DNA from: Blasia pusilla
Taxonomy: Eukaryota; Marchantiophyta; Marchantiopsida; Blasiales
NCBI GenBank assembly: GCA_050084515.1
Contig: CM114272.1
Location: 21,762,001-21,826,000 of the forward strand
Reading direction: 5' to 3'
DNA length: 64,000 nt
Below, in pieces: positions 60,195 to 64,000 of the stretch (within the stretch, counting starts at the first letter, position 1; every line of letters begins with the position of its first letter). Made by a program: the position numbers and the translations under genes. The notes beneath the pieces are model-generated. The model ran no database searches and was not told where the DNA came from. It saw only the letters and a list, made by a program, of their open reading frames with translations.

Positions 60195-61016
60195 CTACTG
60201 AACACCAAGTCCCCCTGGGTATATCGTATGACCCAAGTACTCAATCTGGTCGTAGAAGAACTTGCACTTTCCTGGATATAGCTTCAGCCCATGTAATTGC
60301 AATCGTCGAAACACCTCCTCTAGATGTCGCTCATGCTCCTCAACCGTGGCGTTAAAGACTATGATGTCATCAATATAACACCTAGCAAAATCGAAACCAA
60401 CCAAGATCCTATCCATGACCCTCTGAAACTCAGTCAGGGCGTTCTTTAACCCAAATGGTAAGAACCGCCACTCGTACAAACAATCCTTCCCGTGAGGATC
60501 GATGCCCCAAAATGCCATCTTCTGCCTGCCTCCAATCTGATAGGCAACTGATGGTATCCGGCTTGCAAATCCAATGAACTGAAAACCTTTGCGTGGCAAT
60601 CGGATCAAAGATCTCCTTAAGGGTGGGCATGGCATACCTATCAGAGTTCATCAACCAATTGATAGGTCGGTAATCCCACACATCCGCCTATCCGTCCAGT
60701 TGCCATGCACATCCTTCTTGGCGGGCATGACAGTGGTAGATGCATACTCCCCATGCGACATCTCCACTAGTCCTGCTTTGACCAAGTCATGTCTCCTACT
60801 CTGAATCAGAGCCCTCTCCATATCACTGTACCTGTAGGGTCGTGGAAAGATTGGCGTATCACTCGAAAACTCAATGTGGATCCCGGGTCCCTTCAACGTA
60901 CCCAAATCCTCCATGCTAAACGCAAAGCAGCTCCTATAACTCCTGAGGAACTCATGTATCCGGCGCCGCTCTCCTCTTGTCAGCTTAGGGCCCATATATG
61001 GCTCCCAAGTCTCCAT
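60195..61016 (-). pseudogene. Reverse transcriptase of the methyltransferase element
   Basis: 61016-60651 holds the N-terminal part (HGEYASTTVMPAKKD). The palm continues as DYRPIN...SDRYAMPT in a shifted frame, then WGIDPHGKDCLYEWRFLPFG and FARCYIDDIIVF (YIDD intact) in 60195-60635. GKCKFFYDQIEYLGH closes the domain. At least two frameshifts and two stops lie within it. Confidence 0.9.
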
Positions 61017-61344
61017 CGTGACTACGATAGGACTCTCCGGCGCGGGTATTGGTGGTTGCTATGGTGCAACCCTCTCTCAAACAACAACACTCCGCTGCTC
61101 TCCTGAAGCCAACTGCAAACTCTGATCTCCTCCATGTGTAGTGCTCAAAACCACGCTCAATGTTGTGGCTATCATCTCTTGGCGTACGTGCAAAACATCC
61201 CAAGAAGTCCAAGGGTGTCTCTCCCGATCTCCCTTGGTGTGTAGATCTCCTCGGGTCTCGCCCCCAGCCACTGCCTCCACCATCTCGGTAGGCATGGGGC
61301 TCACCAACGCAAGTGCTGTCATCTGTTGCAATCTCATACGACGT

Positions 61345-62300
61345 TGCTTAGCCACTCCCAAGTTGAGGATCCATGTCAAGCAGTTCAGGTCCATCGCTTG
61401 ACCCAAGACATGGCATCCTGATGCCTTTGACACTGACGGTACTTCCGTCCCTCCTGTGGGAAATCCCATCGCTCACTCTCTCTCGTCGGTGTTGGGCTCC
61501 ACCAACGGCTGAACCTAGTCATCCCAAACCAAGCCAGGACCGGCCTGCTTGTATGCATAGGAAGTAAGAAAACTCACAAACGTGGGCAAGGCTGCCCACG
61601 ACCTGCCTACCCTGTTGACCACAGTCAACGGTGGTCGATCATCGTGCCTCACTATCTATGATCGACGACCTAGATCCAAAATGGAATCCACTAACAAACA
61701 AGAGGGGCGCTCCACTCTCGCATACGCCCTCCGTAACACCGCATGGGGCACCAAGTTGGTCCACTATAGACACGAGCGATGGGCTCTAGAACCTACACTC
61801 GATGCATCCAAGAACACTGTTGGGCCGATCCACGCACGCACCTGATGAGCACTCGTCATCACCCGTGACATGGAGTCTCCTAAGATCGGTATTCCGAATA
61901 TAGGGTGGAGAATGAGACTGGTGCTCTTGCAACTACCGTAAGACCCTCAACATCTCCCAAAACAACCTGGACCGAGTGTCAGCCAACCCGCTGCCTCGTC
62001 CAGCATTCGATTGGCCTTGACATGGCCAATCGGCAATGATGAAATCAATGGTCCCTACCCGCTCTAAGTCCTGCGCCCCCAACATCAGAGTATCCCTCGG
62101 TAGGGAACTCTGGTACCCCTGTACCGCGGACGCAGACAATAAGTCGGGAAAACATAGGCGTAAGTGCACCACATGTTGTAGTAAGACACGCCTTGCAACA
62201 TCATCACTCTCCACATACAGGTACTGCTATACTTGCACTCCTGCCTGCAAAACAACAGCTAACCCGGTGCTAATCCCTCCAAAGAGATCTAACACTCAAA
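61345..62300 (-). pseudogene. C5-cytosine DNA methyltransferase domain, DNMT3-like, in pol
   Basis: Motifs in order on the minus strand: I (VLDLFGGISTGLAVV, about 62250-62295); the cofactor acid region (LYVESDD); IV (DFIIADWPCQGQSNAGRG, catalytic Cys, about 62010-62035); LFWEMLRVL; VIII (DASSVGSRAHR...WTNL, near 61780); IX/X (DERE then MGFPTGG, and HVLGQAMDLNCLTWIL, 61360-61480). Motif VI is unclear: IFGIPILGDS stands where ENV is expected. The order I to X is the normal one, unlike plant DRM enzymes (rearranged). There is no chromodomain between I and IV as in CMT, and no MET1-like N-terminus. The AHR..W.NL segment and overall size (about 320 residues) fit DNMT3. Two stops flank motif I and at least two frame changes follow motif IV, so this copy is inactive. 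Confidence 0.9.
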
Positions 62301-63260
62301 TACCCTCCTCCGGGGTACACCACACAATGGGTGTGGTATCCAAGGGTGTCATCGTAGCACTCCCTGCTACCTTGGGTTCCTCAGATTCGTCACGCTCCGG
62401 TGCAAACGCCTCGCTCCACGCAGTGTGCACGTGCTCATGTGCCAATCATCGAAGCTCCTCAGTCGAGCCCCACAACGGCACCTCTTCTCCACGGAATAAT
62501 GTGGCTACCATAACACTTCTCTCCATAGAAATGTCAAGAACGGGAGTATCCTCTGCATGGACATGTCCCTCAATCAAATCACTAGGCCAAGTGATGGCAC
62601 TGCTAAATACTACTAAGGTCGCCATCTCTCCTAGCCGTTGCTCGATCACTGCACCTGTGAATCAAACGGGTAATGAGCTAAGGCGCCCATCACCTGACTT
62701 CCATCCTAGTCTGTAGGATGCTAACTCCTCCCAGTATTCCAGGGAAAACAACATCGGGTATAATACTACTCCACCAACGAAGACGTCGTAGGACTCTGCA
62801 TTAGTCACTATCGCCTTGGCTCGCACCACGGACTCATCTATAGGATGTACCGGGCGAATCCTCACCATGACCTCCTGTCGGGTGATATACTGTGTGGTAC
62901 TTGCTCCACCCAGGATGTCTGTATCCGGAATTGACAATGCTCCACATCGGCTCTCGTTAAGCCCAATCAACTAAATAACCCTTTCCCCAACATCAGGGGT
63001 TGCGCTTTTGAATCCAACAAGACGCGATGCGGACTAAAAGCTCTACCTCCGAGACTCACCAACTGAAAGACCTCTCCTTGGTTATCTAGCAACACAACAC
63101 CAGAAGAAGCCATGGCACGCTGGAGTTTAGCGGGCATCTCCGCCATCCTAGCAGCCGCAGCCTGCCATGAATGTGACCTGGACGGCCCAAGCATCCACTC
63201 CAAGGGCGAGTCCATCACCTCCTCTGCAATCACGTACAAGAACTCCAACTCCACGCTCAC
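62301..63260 (-). pseudogene. Aspartic protease and linker before the methyltransferase
   Basis: 62967-63260 contains a RVLLDSKAQPLMLG strand, the protease active-site loop with DSG changed to DSK. 62662-62970 continues as DVFVGGVVLYPM, the second protease lobe. A linker (62446-62649 and on) leads into methyltransferase motif I with stops at about 62650 and 62290. The Gly-to-Lys change would disable the protease. Confidence 0.75.
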
Positions 63261-64000
63261 ATAGCGTAGCAGACAGCCAAAAAGCCTTGGCGGGCGTACC
63301 CCCCAACGTCATAACATCGAAAGCAGAAAATAAAGGAGCGCGGTACACAATGGTGGCCGCCCCCAACAACGTGCTCAACACATGCCCCTCTTGAGCATCA
63401 AAAATAGGAGTCATCACACTCGTTTCTCCCATCGCCTTCCGTGCCTGCACACCAACAACATCACCAACTCTCCAGGAACTCTTATCAGGACCCATCGATG
63501 GGGTCCTCATTGCCTCGGAAAATGTGAAAGATTGAGGAAGCCTAGTCTATTTCCTGGCTTCCCCTCGCTGTGGATCCAACTGTGCGGTTGCTCCATGCAT
63601 CACAACTGCGGCTGCCTCCATCTCGGCAACCCCGCACATCCAACCAGGATCCTCCATATCTGTGGTTGCTCCATATGATGTCGATGCCATGGATCCGGCA
63701 TCCGGTAATCTCAATGCCATAGCGGCAATCTGCTCATGTAGCTCATGTATTTGAGCAGCCATCCTAGCCTCACGACTGGAATCTCCCTCAACGCGTCTAG
63801 GTGGTAGGATTCTACCTCCTCCATGGGCAGCTCCACCAGCGTGTCGGGCAACTCCAGCTCCTCGTCCCCCAACGAAACCACCTGGTGCACGATCTCTAGC
63901 CCACCCGGACCGGCTACTCACTCTGGTGCCCTCTCTGGCCCTTGGTCCGGACGTAACTCAGGATGTAAACTAAAACATCTGGCGCATGTATGACCATACC
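63261..64000 (-). pseudogene. Gag C-terminal region, truncated by the window
   Basis: Just inside the edge the frame reads YGHTCARCFSLHPELRP, a Cys-Cys-His motif like a degenerate zinc knuckle. It is followed by a low-complexity Gly/Ala/Arg-rich stretch (63547-63921) with a predicted helix (AAQIHELHEQIAAMALRL). Frames change near 63540 and 63400. The capsid core must lie beyond 64000. Confidence 0.5.

Larger units (their letters stand above)
56966..64000 (-). mobile_element. Ty3/gypsy element encoding a DNMT3-type methyltransferase and a PHD finger (5' end outside window)
   Basis: Minus-strand LTR retrotransposon. 3' to 5' in plus coordinates: LTR 56966-57630, partial LTR 57633-57762, PHD finger about 57930-58110, integrase 58110-59150, RNase H about 59700-59960, RT 60195-61016, cytosine methyltransferase 61345-62300, protease about 62660-63040, gag C-terminus above 63040. 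The 5' LTR and most of gag lie beyond 64000. The methyltransferase sits between protease and RT, inside pol. Stops and frameshifts occur in nearly every domain, so this copy is dead; intact relatives would be expected elsewhere in the genome. Confidence 0.9.

Noticed and set aside
62036-62716. 226-codon plus-strand open frame
   Set aside because: It is the antisense shadow of the methyltransferase and protease region.

Overview
This is nuclear DNA of a land plant. The base composition is AT-leaning, two split genes have short introns, and about half the window is decayed LTR retrotransposon. An enkurin-domain gene (a family of motile cilia and flagella) points to a lineage with swimming sperm. 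A moss or other bryophyte fits best; a lycophyte or fern is possible. I cannot name the species. No RNA gene, CRISPR array or bacterial-type operon was seen.

Left third (1-23.5 kb): mostly low-copy sequence with two host genes that only appear when exons are joined by eye. A seven-exon plus-strand gene (5976-8600, 363 residues) encodes a Ser/Pro-rich N-terminus and a CRAL-TRIO/BCH (Sec14-like) domain. A minus-strand gene (13296-15426, with likely 5' exons to 18605) encodes an enkurin-domain protein. Local duplications, palindromes and a ~100-bp decayed minisatellite lie around them.

Middle (23.5-35.2 kb): a Ty3/gypsy chromovirus on the minus strand (gag, protease, RT, RNase H, integrase, chromodomain) with many stops. 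Its 3' LTR and outside flank are repeated in inverted orientation about 6 kb away. The joint between the two halves lies in a 13-bp microhomology. Two more diverged LTRs of the same kind follow, one on each strand.

35.2-38.9 kb is unassigned, possibly genic. At 38.9-41.5 kb a Helitron helicase C-terminus abuts a TTF-zinc-finger/hAT-type transposase. From 42.6 to 51.6 kb a 5'-truncated Ty1/copia element (plus) carries a nearly complete second copia (minus) inside its 3' LTR. The inserted copy has 5-bp target duplications (ATTCT). 51.6-57 kb is AT-rich and mostly featureless.

Right end (57-64 kb): a second Ty3/gypsy element on the minus strand, running off the window at its 5' side. Its pol order is protease, a C5-cytosine DNA methyltransferase of DNMT3 type, reverse transcriptase, RNase H, integrase, and a C-terminal PHD finger. 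The copy is broken by stops and frameshifts, but methyltransferase motifs I, IV, VIII, IX and X are legible, including the catalytic PCQ cysteine. This is the most striking system in the window: a retrotransposon that carried its own DNA methylation enzyme and a chromatin reader.
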